Of a stretch of 64,000 nt of DNA, positions 53,343-62,868 are shown in pieces. The notes beneath the pieces are model-generated. The model ran no database searches. It was not told the origin of the DNA and saw only the letters and a list, made by a program, of their open reading frames with translations. This DNA is from an uncultured Aquimarina sp. (GTDB lineage: Bacteria > Bacteroidota > Bacteroidia > Flavobacteriales > Flavobacteriaceae): assembly GCF_947492405.1 (NCBI RefSeq), contig NZ_CANLMP010000001.1, forward strand, positions 930,001-994,000. The letters run 5' to 3'. Numbering within the stretch: position 1 is the first letter of the stretch; the number at the start of each line of letters is the position of its first letter. A program made the position numbers and the translations under genes.

Positions 53343-54341
53343 TTATTTAAGATTGTCCCAGTACCATTTTACAGCTTCTTTTAATCCAGATTTCATGTCA
53401 AACTTAGGGGCGTATCCAAGAAGTGTTTTTGCTTTATCCACAGAAGCCAAAGAATGTGGCACATCACCTTTACGTTCAGGACCTTTTTTGACTTCTACAT
53501 CAGAAATCTCAGCATCAAACTCTGATAAATACTCCTTTAATAAAGTAACCAGTTCATTTAAAGTAGTTCGTTCTCCAAAAGCTGTATTATATACATTGTT
53601 CAATGCTTCTTTATTATCAGAAACAATAGCTTTTAAATTCATTTGAACTACATTATCTATATATGTAAAATCCCTAGAAAAAGATCCATCACCGTTAATT
53701 ACAGGTGACTCATGTTTCATAAACTGCATTACAAATTTAGGAATAACCGCTGCATATGCTCCATCAGGATCTTGTTTACGTCCAAACACGTTAAAATAAC
53801 GTAATCCAATGGTATCCAAATCATACGTTCTTTTGAAATTATCTGCGTATAATTCATTTACATATTTGGTAATTGCATACGGTGATAAAGGCTTTCCTAT
53901 CTTTTCTTCAACTTTTGGCAAAGTTTTGGAATCTCCATAGGTAGAAGAACTAGCCGCATATATAAATCGTTTAACTCCAGCATCTCTAGATGCTACGAGC
54001 ATATTAAGAAAACCTCCTACATTCACATCATTAGTGGTTATTGGGTCATTTATGGATCTTGGTACAGATCCCAATGCTGCCTGATGTAATATATAATCAA
54101 CACCATTAGTAGCCTTATGGCAATCTTCTATATTCCGTATATCTCCCTCAATAAATGTAAAATTTGGATTTTCGTTAATAGCTGCTAAGTTTTTCTCATG
54201 ACCAGTGGCAAAATTATCTAAACCTATAACTTTACTACCCTTTTCTAGCAAAGCTTCGCATAGATTGGACCCTATAAAACCTGCCGCTCCAGTAACTAAA
54301 ACAGTAGAAGAACTCAATAGTTCTAATTGGTTAGTGTTCAT
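53343..54341 (-). CDS. UDP-HexNAc(A) C4-epimerase (TviC/WbpP type)
   Basis: A 332-residue extended-SDR epimerase. The NAD loop is [17 protein letters not shown] (about 16-32), followed by [14 protein letters not shown], and the catalytic Tyr155 and Lys159 lie in [16 protein letters not shown] at this place and [10 protein letters not shown] are typical of the WbpP/TviC group acting on N-acetylated sugars. It is the first gene of the 14-gene operon, 39 bases before the dehydrogenase gene. A promoter candidate lies about 195 bases upstream. Confidence 0.93.
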   Translation of the reverse strand: MNTNQLELLSSSTVLVTGAAGFIGSNLCEALLEKGSKVIGLDNFATGHEKNLAAINENPNFTFIEGDIRNIEDCHKATNGVDYILHQAALGSVPRSINDPITTNDVNVGGFLNMLVASRDAGVKRFIYAASSSTYGDSKTLPKVEEKIGKPLSPYAITKYVNELYADNFKRTYDLDTIGLRYFNVFGRKQDPDGAYAAVIPKFVMQFMKHESPVINGDGSFSRDFTYIDNVVQMNLKAIVSDNKEALNNVYNTAFGERTTLNELVTLLKEYLSEFDAEISDVEVKKGPERKGDVPHSLASVDKAKTLLGYAPKFDMKSGLKEAVKWYWDNLK

Positions 54342-54740
54342 GATTTTTTGTATTACCCCTTGATTTTTAATCCCCTACGTTATGCTTATCGCATAGACTG
54401 CGCGAAATTAAGATTAAACAATAGAACACACAACTTATATCAAAGGGGATTTTAACCCTTAACAAAACCCACGATGCTCCGTCATCCCAAAAAAAAATCA
54501 ATTCATCGATTCAAATATTATAACCAACTGTAAATCAAATATATAAATTCTCACTCATTTTTATTAACAAAAACGTTTTCGAAATATAAAAACAGGTATT
54601 AATACGTATAAAGATCTAACAACTTTTTTTGCCCTTATTTTTGATTAAATATAAAGATGCTATTGCTAGCTACAATGGAAATCATTTTTCTAAACTAGTA
54701 ACTATTATGATTTTATAAAAATATTGAAAAATGGAAGTAA
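54342..54740. other. Intergenic region upstream of the 14-gene operon
   Basis: These 399 bases contain no gene that I can support. They hold the promoter candidate at 54536-54571. Also visible is ATGC-TTATC-GCAT near 54380-54392. The next gene upstream (54741) is transcribed in the same direction but has no visible terminator here. Confidence 0.45.
54536..54571 (-). promoter_or_regulatory. Candidate promoter of the 14-gene glycosyltransferase operon
   Basis: On the minus strand TTTG (54571-54568), 24 bases, then TATATTTG (54543-54536). The -7 box is an exact TAnnTTTG match; the spacer is one base above the usual 17-23. It implies a leader of almost 190 bases. Confidence 0.35.
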
Positions 54741-55268
54741 TTAATTTCTATCAATTACGTCTTCTCTAATGGTTTTTTCAAAGTCCAGAGCTAATTCTTC
54801 CGTCCATTTCTTAAGAAACCAGTATCTCCAACATGATAATGAAGTAAGAATTATGAAGATCCACGGACTTAAAGTACCGCCTACAAAGCCATGGATCATT
54901 TCTATAAAAAATACAAAGGATAAACTTCGAAAAAGTTTATAATGCGCTGTATTTCTTTCTAATTCCTGTAATGCAGAGAGATTATTCATCCGTATAAAAG
55001 AAAAAGCATTATAAAATCTGTTACGACCTAACGTTTTTTTACGGAATTTGAAATATAAAAGATCTAAAGGATAACTAATACTAAGTAAAAAGTGTCCTAT
55101 GATATATGACATCACCAAAAACACCGTTATCTCAGGGATTTCGACTATATTAAAATGAAAAATAGATGATATCTCATTAATCCACAAATAGACAAATATC
55201 AATCCAGGCAAAAGAATCGCAAACAGATCAAAGATTCCGATAAAAAAATCGTTGGGTTTAAAATTCAT
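54741..55268 (-). CDS. Integral membrane protein of unknown function
   Basis: I do not recognise a named family. The 175-residue protein has three or four hydrophobic segments (about 9-28, 41-62, 112-128, 131-148). The start FNPND/FKPNDFFIGIFDLFAILLPGLIFVYLW has a PGL turn within the first helix. A conserved-looking cytoplasmic stretch, RNTAHYKLFRSL, precedes the third helix, and the C-terminus is charged (EELALDFEKTIRED). It lies between the capsule locus and the E1 gene, 46 bases after the latter, so it could be co-transcribed with E1, but no functional link is evident. Confidence 0.75.
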   Translation of the reverse strand: MNFKPNDFFIGIFDLFAILLPGLIFVYLWINEISSIFHFNIVEIPEITVFLVMSYIIGHFLLSISYPLDLLYFKFRKKTLGRNRFYNAFSFIRMNNLSALQELERNTAHYKLFRSLSFVFFIEMIHGFVGGTLSPWIFIILTSLSCWRYWFLKKWTEELALDFEKTIREDVIDRN

Positions 55269-55314
55269 AATAAATTATTTTAAAATTAATTCAAACCCAT
55301 TATTATATACAGGT

Positions 55315-57321
55315 CTAAAATTCTAATAACTCTTGCAACTCTTTTTCAAATCTACTTTTTGCTAAATATTGAGATTCTAGACTTGGTTCGAAAGGAATTG
55401 GTGTATCTAAGCTTGCAACCCTTTTTACAGCCGCATCTAGGTATTGAAAACAATTCTCCATAATCAATGCAGAAATATCCGAAGCTATTCCTCCAAACAT
55501 GGAATCTTCTTGCAAAATAATCGCTTTACCAGTTTTCTTAACTGATGATAAAATTGTTTCAACATCCAATGGCTGCAAAGTTCTTAAATCAATAAGGTCT
55601 GCTTCTATTTCAGAATGTTTTTCTAAGATTTCTAAAGCCCAATGTATACCTGCTCCGTAGCTTATAATAGTTATCTGATCTCCTTCTCTTAACAATGAAG
55701 CTTTTCCTAATGGAATAGTATAATATCCTTCTGGCACTTCCTGTCTAATACTACGATACAGTGCTTTGTGTTCGAAAAACAATACTGGGTTCGGATCTTC
55801 TATAGAGGTCAATAACAATCCTTTGGCATCTGCGGGGAAAGCAGGATATACTACTTTAAGACCTGGAGTTTTTGTGAACCAAGCTTCATTGGTCTGACTA
55901 TGAAACGGTCCTGCACCTACTCCACCACCACAAGGCATTCTGACAACAACATCCGCAGATTGACTCCAGCGATAATGTGATTTAGCTAATAAGTTCACAA
56001 TAGGGTTAAATCCAGAAGAAACAAAATCTGCAAACTGCATTTCTACAATTGCTTTTGTACCATTAACAGATAATCCATAGGCGGCAGAAATTACAGCCGA
56101 TTCGCAGATCGGAGTGTTTCGGACCCTATGTTTTCCAAACTCATCCATAAAACCATCAGTAATTTTAAAAACACCTCCATAATCTGCAATATCCTGTCCC
56201 ATAATAACAAGATCATTATATCTTCGCATTCCTTCTTTTAGACTATCTGCGATTGCATCGATAAGTCTAAGTTCTTTTGTTGATGTGTTAGGTTGAATTT
56301 CTTTAAATTCGAATGTCTTATAAACATCTTTTAACTCTTTATCCAAATGAACTTGAACATTTTGTTCTTCATTAGCTCTTTGCCAATGTGTTTCGATTTC
56401 TGTTTTAATAGTGGATTTTTCACGAAGATTATCTTCCTCTGAAAGAATGCCATTTTCAATAAGATATTCCTTATAATTATCTATAGGATCCTTTAATGCC
56501 CATTGTTTCATTAGCTCATCTGGCACATACTTTGTTCCACTCGCCTCTTCATGACCGCGCATTCTGAAAGTTTTAAACTCTAGTAAAATAGGTCTAGGAT
56601 TTTGCCGTATACTCTCTGCCAGTTTATCTACTTTATCATAAACTTCTAACACATTATTACCATCAATAACATGAGATTCCATACCATATCCTATGCCTCG
56701 ATCAGCAAGATTTTTACAATTGTATTGTTCTCTTGTCGGTGTAGATAATCCATACCCGTTATTCTCAACACAAAATAACACCGGTAAACTCCATACCGAT
56801 GCAATGTTTAAAGCTTCATGGAAGTCCCCTTCACTAGTTCCTCCTTCTCCTGTAAATACGGCAGTTACTTTGGTATTCTTTTTTAAGAGGTTACCTAAGG
56901 CAATACCACAAGCAACTCCTAATTGTGGTCCTAGATGTGAAATCATACCTACAATATTATACTCTTGGGTACCAAAATGAAATGAGCGATCTCGTCCATT
57001 AGTAAAACCATTAGCCTTACCCTGCCACTGACTAAAAAGTCTATACAAGGGAACATCCCGTGTAGTGAATACACCTAGATTACGATGCATCGGCAAAACA
57101 TATTCATTTTTCTGTAATGCAGCAGTTACCCCGACAGAAATAGCTTCTTGACCGATACCACTAAACCATTTAGATATTTTACCTTGACGAAGTAATATGA
57201 GCATTTTTTCTTCGATCAATCTTGGTTTCAACATTTTGACATATAATGAAATTAGTACTTCATTACTATACGCTTTCTTATCAAAATCTAATAACAATTT
57301 CTCTTCTGCCATACAATTCAA
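55315..57321 (-). CDS. 2-oxoacid dehydrogenase E1, alpha-beta fusion (branched-chain type)
   Basis: A 668-residue fusion of the E1 alpha subunit (about 1-330) and E1 beta subunit (about 345-668) of a 2-oxoisovalerate or related dehydrogenase, thiamine-diphosphate dependent and cytoplasmic. The ThDP motif is GEGGTSEGDFHEALN through ENN (about 155-185). RDRSFHFGTQEYN and MRGHEEASGT are typical of the alpha part; ICESAVISAAYGL and FVSSGFNPIVN of the beta part. Met4 (MAEE) is a likelier start than Met1. A 20-base inverted repeat lies 27 bases upstream. E2 and E3 are not in the window. Confidence 0.92.
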   Translation of the reverse strand: MNCMAEEKLLLDFDKKAYSNEVLISLYVKMLKPRLIEEKMLILLRQGKISKWFSGIGQEAISVGVTAALQKNEYVLPMHRNLGVFTTRDVPLYRLFSQWQGKANGFTNGRDRSFHFGTQEYNIVGMISHLGPQLGVACGIALGNLLKKNTKVTAVFTGEGGTSEGDFHEALNIASVWSLPVLFCVENNGYGLSTPTREQYNCKNLADRGIGYGMESHVIDGNNVLEVYDKVDKLAESIRQNPRPILLEFKTFRMRGHEEASGTKYVPDELMKQWALKDPIDNYKEYLIENGILSEEDNLREKSTIKTEIETHWQRANEEQNVQVHLDKELKDVYKTFEFKEIQPNTSTKELRLIDAIADSLKEGMRRYNDLVIMGQDIADYGGVFKITDGFMDEFGKHRVRNTPICESAVISAAYGLSVNGTKAIVEMQFADFVSSGFNPIVNLLAKSHYRWSQSADVVVRMPCGGGVGAGPFHSQTNEAWFTKTPGLKVVYPAFPADAKGLLLTSIEDPNPVLFFEHKALYRSIRQEVPEGYYTIPLGKASLLREGDQITIISYGAGIHWALEILEKHSEIEADLIDLRTLQPLDVETILSSVKKTGKAIILQEDSMFGGIASDISALIMENCFQYLDAAVKRVASLDTPIPFEPSLESQYLAKSRFEKELQELLEF

Positions 57322-57347
57322 AAATCAATATACCTTAATAATTGTTG

Positions 57348-57367
57348 GTTTTCCAAAATTGGAAAAC
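57348..57367. promoter_or_regulatory. Operator-like inverted repeat before the E1 fusion gene
   Basis: GTTTTCCAA (57348-57356) and TTGGAAAAC (57359-57367) form a perfect inverted repeat with a 2-base spacer, 27-36 bases before the two possible E1 starts. The position suits a repressor site or a leader hairpin. Confidence 0.5.
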
Positions 57368-57534
57368 AGTAAAGTAAATGTAATTATTTTTATTTCAGAA
57401 AAAACAACCAAAACCCAATAATATTAAGTAGTTGTTAATTTAACCCTGAAAATTATACGAATTAATTAAATTTACTTTGCTTTAGTGATAATATGTCAAA
57501 AAATAATTATTTTGACAGTTATTCACGATATTTT

Positions 57535-57560
57535 AAAAAAAGGCATCATCCATGATGCTT
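57535..57560 (-). terminator. Minus-strand terminator upstream of the oxygenase gene
   Basis: GCATCAT (57543-57549) and ATGATGC (57552-57558) pair perfectly and, read on the minus strand, run into T7. It lies 45 bases before the plus-strand oxygenase start and has no minus-strand gene directly behind it. Confidence 0.65.
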
Positions 57561-57604
57561 ATTTAATGAAATACATTTATTTTAGTTAAAGAAAATTAAT
57601 AACC

Positions 57605-58555
57605 ATGAATAATATACCAAGTGTAGATCTTTCGGATTTTTTATCTGAAGATCCATCACGCAAACAAAAGTTCGTTGATGAGATAGGAAAAGCCTATGAA
57701 GAAATAGGTTTTGTAGCATTAAAAAATCATTTTTTAAGTGATAACTTAGTAGAAGAATTATATAAAGAAGTAAAGGCATTTTTTGCTTTACCCTTAGAAG
57801 ATAAACAGAAATATGAGATTGAAGGATTAGGTGGGCAAAGAGGTTACATTTCCTTCGGTAAAGAACATGCTAAAGGTAAAAAAGAAGGTGATCTAAAAGA
57901 ATTTTGGCATTTTGGTCAAGAACCGTCCGAAGACGCTAATTTAATTGAAGAATACCCTCCAAATGTTATTGTAGAAGAGCTTAAAGATTTTAACCTTACA
58001 GGAATGGAAGCTTATAGAATGCTCGAAAAAACAGGAATATATGTACTTAGAGCATTAGCAATTTACATAGGTTTAGATGAATTCTATTTTGATCATTGGG
58101 CTAGTAATGGGAATAGCATTTTACGCCCTATCCATTATCCTCCTATAACCGAAGAACCAAAAGGAGCAGTTCGCGCTGGAGCACATGGGGATATCAACTT
58201 AATTACATTATTAATGGGAGCTTCTACTGGTGGATTACAAGTACAGCGTAAAGATGGTGAATGGATCGATGCCATACCGCAAGAAGATGAATTAGTAATT
58301 AATGTAGGAGATATGTTAGAGCGTCATACTAATAACAAATTACGTTCTACTATACATAAAGTAATTAATCCTCCAAAAGAACAATGGGGTAAACCTAGAT
58401 ATTCTATTCCGTTCTTTATGCATCCTAGAAGCGATATGAAATTAAATTGCTTAGAAGAATGTATTACAGAAGATAATCCTAAACAGTATGAAGACATTAC
58501 TGCAGGTGATTTTCTACATCAACGACTTGTTGAAATTGGATTGATTAAGAAGTAA
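57605..58555 (+). CDS. Isopenicillin N synthase-like 2-oxoglutarate/Fe(II) oxygenase
   Basis: A 316-residue non-haem iron oxygenase. The N-terminal DIOX_N domain (IPSVDLSDFLSEDPSRKQ..., GFVALKNHFL) is followed by the 2OG-FeII_Oxy domain with the metal HxD in GAHGDINLITLL, the distal His in LRSTIHKVINPP and the co-substrate Arg in PRYSIPFFMHP. The family includes IPNS, gibberellin oxidases and bacterial proteins without known substrate; this one is a widespread housekeeping-like member in Flavobacteriia. It is followed within 10 bases by the SUI1-like gene. Confidence 0.9.
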   Translation: MNNIPSVDLSDFLSEDPSRKQKFVDEIGKAYEEIGFVALKNHFLSDNLVEELYKEVKAFFALPLEDKQKYEIEGLGGQRGYISFGKEHAKGKKEGDLKEFWHFGQEPSEDANLIEEYPPNVIVEELKDFNLTGMEAYRMLEKTGIYVLRALAIYIGLDEFYFDHWASNGNSILRPIHYPPITEEPKGAVRAGAHGDINLITLLMGASTGGLQVQRKDGEWIDAIPQEDELVINVGDMLERHTNNKLRSTIHKVINPPKEQWGKPRYSIPFFMHPRSDMKLNCLEECITEDNPKQYEDITAGDFLHQRLVEIGLIKK

Positions 58556-58564
58556 TTTCTGCAT

Positions 58565-58894
58565 ATGGATTTAAAAGATCAATTAAAAAACTTATTTCCA
58601 GATCACGAACCTATTGAAGAGGAAAAAGATCTTAAAAAAGAAGACGATATTTGGATGCAAGATGATCCGATTATTTGTAAGTATGAAAAAAGAAAAGGGA
58701 AACCGATAACCATATTAGAAGGATATACAGGTGCTGATGAAGATTTCAAGAAACTTGCTAAAGAAATAAAAACCAAATTAAGTGTAGGGGGTAGTTTTAA
58801 GAATGAACGTATTATAATTCAGGGAGACTATCGTGATAAAGTTATGGACATCCTAAAAACAAAAGGGTTTAAAGTAAAAAGAGTTGGAGGATAA
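58565..58894 (+). CDS. SUI1/YciH family translation initiation factor
   Basis: A 109-residue protein with the SUI1/eIF1 fold in its C-terminal 80 residues: RKGKPITILEGYTGADEDFKKLAKEIKTKLSVGGSFKN, then IIIQGDYRDKVMDILKTKGFKVKRVGG. The N-terminal 40 residues are acidic and variable, as usual in bacterial YciH. Bacterial members influence start-site selection on the 30S subunit. It lies 10 bases after the oxygenase gene and 35 before a DUF1835 gene, forming a probable operon with both. Confidence 0.92.
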   Translation: MDLKDQLKNLFPDHEPIEEEKDLKKEDDIWMQDDPIICKYEKRKGKPITILEGYTGADEDFKKLAKEIKTKLSVGGSFKNERIIIQGDYRDKVMDILKTKGFKVKRVGG

Positions 58895-58928
58895 TTTTTT
58901 ATCGAATAATTTAGAAATAGATATATAA

Positions 58929-59867
58929 TTGGGGGCTAAAACATTACATATTACAAATGGCGATAGTTTGACGGATCGTCTAAAAGAGCTTAATCTTGTA
59001 GATGGAGAATTTTTGATTTGGAGGGAGATGCTTTGCGAAGGTCCTACAGACATAAGAATTGAAACCAATAAGGCTATTGAAAAACGAAAAGGATTTCTAA
59101 AAAAGTACTACAGAATTGCTAATGATGACTATGAAGAGAAATTTATAAGTCAATTAAATAAATTAGACAACCTAGAAAAGTATGATGAAATTATACTTTG
59201 GTTTGAATATGATCTTTTCTGCCATATTAATATGATTGCCGCTATAAGCTTATTACTTAGAAAAGGAATTAAAGACACTCCAATATTTTTGGTTTGTAGT
59301 GGTAGAGTTGAGAATTCTAAAAAACACTTGGGATTAGGTGAACTATCAGATGTTCAATTAAAAAAACATTTCGAAAATAAAATAACATTAGATATCAACG
59401 ATTTAGAACTAGCATCTCATGTTTGGACATTATATTGTGAATCCAATCCAAATAAAATCGCTGGACAAATCAAAAAACAATCATCATTTGATTATCTATC
59501 TATTTGTTTAAGAGCCCATTTACAAAGGTTCCCAAATATGCTAACAGGTCTTAATACATTAGAACATAATATTCTACAAATGGTCGATACATATGAGATC
59601 AAAAACATAAAACAATTGATGGGTTATACCTTAGAATATCAAGGGTTCTATGGATATGGTGATATGCAGATGAAAAGAGTATTGGCAAGACTTTTTCAGT
59701 TTTTTGATCAAACCAAAGACAGACTCTTATTATCAGAAAGAGGAAAACTTGCCGTACAACAAAAAAAGAATTTTTATAATACTCAAACATTAGATTGGTA
59801 TTATGGAGGGGTCAAAAAATATGATTATTTGTATAATAATGAAACACACAATTTACTAAAATTATAA
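58929..59867 (+). CDS. DUF1835 domain-containing protein
   Basis: A 312-residue cytoplasmic protein. The N-terminal half carries the DUF1835 pattern: LHITNGDSLTDRLKEL, FLIWREMLCEGPTD, and IILWFEYDLFCHINMIAAISLL. The C-terminal half matches the companion DUF3658-like region (HLQRFPNMLTGLNTLEHNIL, GFYGYGDMQMKRVLARL). The start is TTG, because the conserved first strand begins directly after it. It ends 1 base before the nucleoside phosphorylase gene, so the two are coupled. The biochemical function of the family is not known. Confidence 0.88.
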   Translation: MGAKTLHITNGDSLTDRLKELNLVDGEFLIWREMLCEGPTDIRIETNKAIEKRKGFLKKYYRIANDDYEEKFISQLNKLDNLEKYDEIILWFEYDLFCHINMIAAISLLLRKGIKDTPIFLVCSGRVENSKKHLGLGELSDVQLKKHFENKITLDINDLELASHVWTLYCESNPNKIAGQIKKQSSFDYLSICLRAHLQRFPNMLTGLNTLEHNILQMVDTYEIKNIKQLMGYTLEYQGFYGYGDMQMKRVLARLFQFFDQTKDRLLLSERGKLAVQQKKNFYNTQTLDWYYGGVKKYDYLYNNETHNLLKL

Positions 59868-59868
59868 T

Positions 59869-60747
59869 ATGGCTATAGCCGAATCAGAATTAATCCTCAA
59901 CCAAGATGGTAGTATTTATCACTTAAACCTAAAACCTGAACACCTGGCTAACACTATCATAACTGTTGGTGATCCTGATCGAGTAAGTAAGGTTACTAAA
60001 TATTTTGATACTATAGAACATAGCATCAGTAAAAGAGAGTTTCATACTCAGACAGGTACATATCAAGGAAAAAGAATAACTGTACTCTCCACCGGTATTG
60101 GTACAGACAATATAGATATAGTTTTTAACGAATTAGACGCTTTAGTTAATATTGATTTTGACACTAGAGAAATTAAAAAAGACCATACCTCTCTTAACAT
60201 TATTAGAATTGGTACATCTGGAGCTGTACAATCAGAAATTCCAATAGATAGTTTCATAGTTTCTGAACTTGCTATTGGGTTTGACAGTCTTCTCCATTTC
60301 TATGATAGTAAAGATATTCAGTTTCCTCAGATTTCTGAACCCTTAACAAAGCATCTGAATTGGGATAAAGATAAATCAACACCTTATGTAGTTTCTTTTG
60401 ACAAAAAGTTAGGAAGACATATGCAAAGTGACCAAACCAGTAAAGGATTTACAATCACAAATGTTGGATTCTATGGCCCTCAAGGTAGAGTATTAAGACT
60501 GCCTACATCAGACGCTACATTAAATAACAAAATAGCCTCATTTAGCTATGCTGATAAAAAAATAACAAATTTAGAAATGGAAACAGCTGGCATATATGGA
60601 ATGGCAAAACTTCTTGGTCATCGTGCTGTATCCATGAATGCAATGATAGCAAACAGGGCCACAAAGCAATTCAGTAATGACCCAAAAAAAACTGTTGATA
60701 ATCTTATCAAGTATACTTTAGATAAAATTGTGAGTTACCTTGATTAG
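59869..60747 (+). CDS. Nucleoside phosphorylase (uridine phosphorylase-like)
   Basis: A 292-residue PNP/UDP family phosphorylase of nucleoside salvage. It contains the phosphate-binding VGDPDRVSKVTKYFD, VLSTGIGTDNIDIVFNEL, IIRIGTSGAVQSEIPIDSFIVSE and the substrate-binding NLEMETAGIYGMAKL. The length exceeds E. coli Udp (253) by insertions near 165-200. Whether uridine or another nucleoside is used cannot be decided. A hairpin overlaps its stop codon (60744-60770). Confidence 0.9.
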   Translation: MAIAESELILNQDGSIYHLNLKPEHLANTIITVGDPDRVSKVTKYFDTIEHSISKREFHTQTGTYQGKRITVLSTGIGTDNIDIVFNELDALVNIDFDTREIKKDHTSLNIIRIGTSGAVQSEIPIDSFIVSELAIGFDSLLHFYDSKDIQFPQISEPLTKHLNWDKDKSTPYVVSFDKKLGRHMQSDQTSKGFTITNVGFYGPQGRVLRLPTSDATLNNKIASFSYADKKITNLEMETAGIYGMAKLLGHRAVSMNAMIANRATKQFSNDPKKTVDNLIKYTLDKIVSYLD

Positions 60748-60770
60748 ATTTAACCTTTAGTTAAATCTAA
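60744..60770. terminator. Stem-loop overlapping the phosphorylase stop codon
   Basis: TTAGATTTAAC (60744-60754) and GTTAAATCTAA (60760-60770) form a perfect 11-base stem with a 5-base loop. There is no proper T-tract, so it may be an mRNA-stabilising hairpin rather than a strong terminator. Confidence 0.5.
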
Positions 60771-60798
60771 AATATTCTGTATAGCTTAACTTTAAAAT

Positions 60799-62868
60799 AT
60801 GGATCTAAAAAAATACCCTTATAATAACAGGGATGTAAATTGGTTAAGTTTTAACGAACGTGTCTTGCAAGAAGCTGAAGACGATTCAAATCCTTTATAT
60901 GAAAGATTGAAGTTTTTAGCAATATTCTCCTCTAATCTAGATGAATATTTTAGAGTAAGAGTTTCTCGATTACGACAAATAAAAAAATTAGATAAAAAGC
61001 TTAGAAAAAAGCTTGCTTTAAAACCAAATAAACAGGTAAAGGAAATATTAAAACGTGTAAAAACTCAACAAGAGAGATTTGGCGACATTTTCTTTAAAAA
61101 TATTATTCCCGGACTTGCAAAACACAATATTCACCTAATTGATCAAAATCAATATGATTTTAATCAACATAAATTTGCTACAGAATATTTTATCTCGAAA
61201 ATCCTTCCTTTAATCAATGCCGAAACCATTAATTTATCAAATGAAAATTCGATTTTTCTGGAAAATAACAAATTATACTATTTAATAGCATTCGAAGAAG
61301 AAGATCACTTCGGAATTGTAAATATACCTTCTGATGATTTAGAAAGATTTGTTTGTTTTCCTTCTATAGATCACAACACATTCATAACATTTCTTGATGA
61401 CATTATTCGACTTAATTTAAATCAAATTTTTGAAAATCAAAAAATAAGTGGATGTTTCCAAATAAAGCTTTCAAGGGATGCAGAATTATACATCGATGAC
61501 GAATTTGATGGTGTTTTGGCAGAAAAAATAAAAGAATCCTTATCACAACGTGATCATGGCCAACCGACACGTTTATTATTTGACGCTGCTTTACCTAGAG
61601 AGTTTAAAAATAAGATTCGTAAATTCTTAGGATTGGGTAAAATTGATATGATGCCTGGTGGAAAATATCACAATTTTAGTGATTTTTTCAGTTTTCCAGA
61701 TCCAACAGGTAATTCTTCTTTACATTATCCAAAAATAACGGAGATAAAACACAAGGAATTTGAGAAAAACACCAATTACTTTGAAGTAATTTCTAAAAAA
61801 GATCAATTGGTACATTTTCCATATATGTCTTTTAATTATGTTCAAAACTTTATTAATCAAGCAGCTGTAGACCCTAACACTACAGAAATAAAAATATCAC
61901 TGTATCGCGTCGCTAAGGAATCTGAACTTACCACTTCTCTATTAAAAGCTTTAGAAAATAATAAAAAAGTGACTGTATTTGTAGAAGCCAAAGCTCGTTT
62001 TGACGAGAAGAATAATTTAAAATGGGGAAAGATTTTTGAAGAAAAAGGAGCTTCCGTCTTTTATAGCTACCCAAAAATTAAAGTACATTCTAAAATACTT
62101 CTCATCAAACGAAAGGAGAACAATAAAGAAATGTCTTATGCTTATATCGGTACTGGTAATTTTAATGCTAAAACATCTAAAATTTATTGCGACCACGGTT
62201 TATTTACAGCTAACCAACTAATAACTAAAGAATTATCAGAAGTTTTTGAAGTACTTTCTGGAAAGATGATTTTACCTAAACCCAAGCACTTACTTGTATC
62301 ACCTTTCACTACGCGAAAAACTTTTGAAGAACTTATTGAAAAAGAAATAGATAATGCCAAAATCGGTAAACCGTCTGGTATTAAAGCAAAATTAAATAGT
62401 TTAGAGGATAAACTAATTATACAGAAACTTTATGATGCAAGTAATGCAGGTGTAAAAATAGAATTACTAGTAAGGGGTTTTACCTGCTTAGTTTCAGGAT
62501 TATCAGGGATTAGCCAAAACATAAAAATAATAAGTATCGTTGATCGGTTTTTAGAACATGGGAGAATTTATCATTTTGAAAACAATGGATCTGAAAAACT
62601 ATACATTGGCAGCGCAGATTGGATGACACGTAATTTAGATAAACGTATAGAAGTCCTAGTACCTATTTTAGATGAAGATTGTAAAAAAGAGTTAGAAACA
62701 ATTTTGGATATACAACTTAATGACAATGTAAAAGCTAGAATCCAAGATGCTAATGAAACTAATCCTTATAAAAAGAAAATGGACGATAAACCGTCCATAC
62801 AATCTCAGCATCAAATAAGAGAATATCTAACAGAAGTACATTCTCTAACCGATATGTTAACCGAATAA
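60799..62868 (+). CDS. ppk1: Polyphosphate kinase 1
   Basis: A 689-residue PPK1 that makes inorganic polyphosphate from ATP. All four domains are present: N-terminal RDVNWLSFNERVLQEAED, head domain, and the PLD-like C1 and C2 domains. The catalytic His is His431 in KVHSKILLIKR, followed by YIGTGNFNAKTSKIYCDHGLFTA; the C2 motif is LYIGSADWMTRNLDKRIEVLVPI. The length matches the family. Its last 12 bases overlap a small convergent gene on the other strand. Confidence 0.96.
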   Translation: MDLKKYPYNNRDVNWLSFNERVLQEAEDDSNPLYERLKFLAIFSSNLDEYFRVRVSRLRQIKKLDKKLRKKLALKPNKQVKEILKRVKTQQERFGDIFFKNIIPGLAKHNIHLIDQNQYDFNQHKFATEYFISKILPLINAETINLSNENSIFLENNKLYYLIAFEEEDHFGIVNIPSDDLERFVCFPSIDHNTFITFLDDIIRLNLNQIFENQKISGCFQIKLSRDAELYIDDEFDGVLAEKIKESLSQRDHGQPTRLLFDAALPREFKNKIRKFLGLGKIDMMPGGKYHNFSDFFSFPDPTGNSSLHYPKITEIKHKEFEKNTNYFEVISKKDQLVHFPYMSFNYVQNFINQAAVDPNTTEIKISLYRVAKESELTTSLLKALENNKKVTVFVEAKARFDEKNNLKWGKIFEEKGASVFYSYPKIKVHSKILLIKRKENNKEMSYAYIGTGNFNAKTSKIYCDHGLFTANQLITKELSEVFEVLSGKMILPKPKHLLVSPFTTRKTFEELIEKEIDNAKIGKPSGIKAKLNSLEDKLIIQKLYDASNAGVKIELLVRGFTCLVSGLSGISQNIKIISIVDRFLEHGRIYHFENNGSEKLYIGSADWMTRNLDKRIEVLVPILDEDCKKELETILDIQLNDNVKARIQDANETNPYKKKMDDKPSIQSQHQIREYLTEVHSLTDMLTE

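Noticed and set aside
15902..54341. Recently transferred genomic island
   Set aside because: No integrase, tRNA junction, direct repeat pair or IS element was seen at either border, and composition appears similar to the flanks, so transfer cannot be shown from the window.
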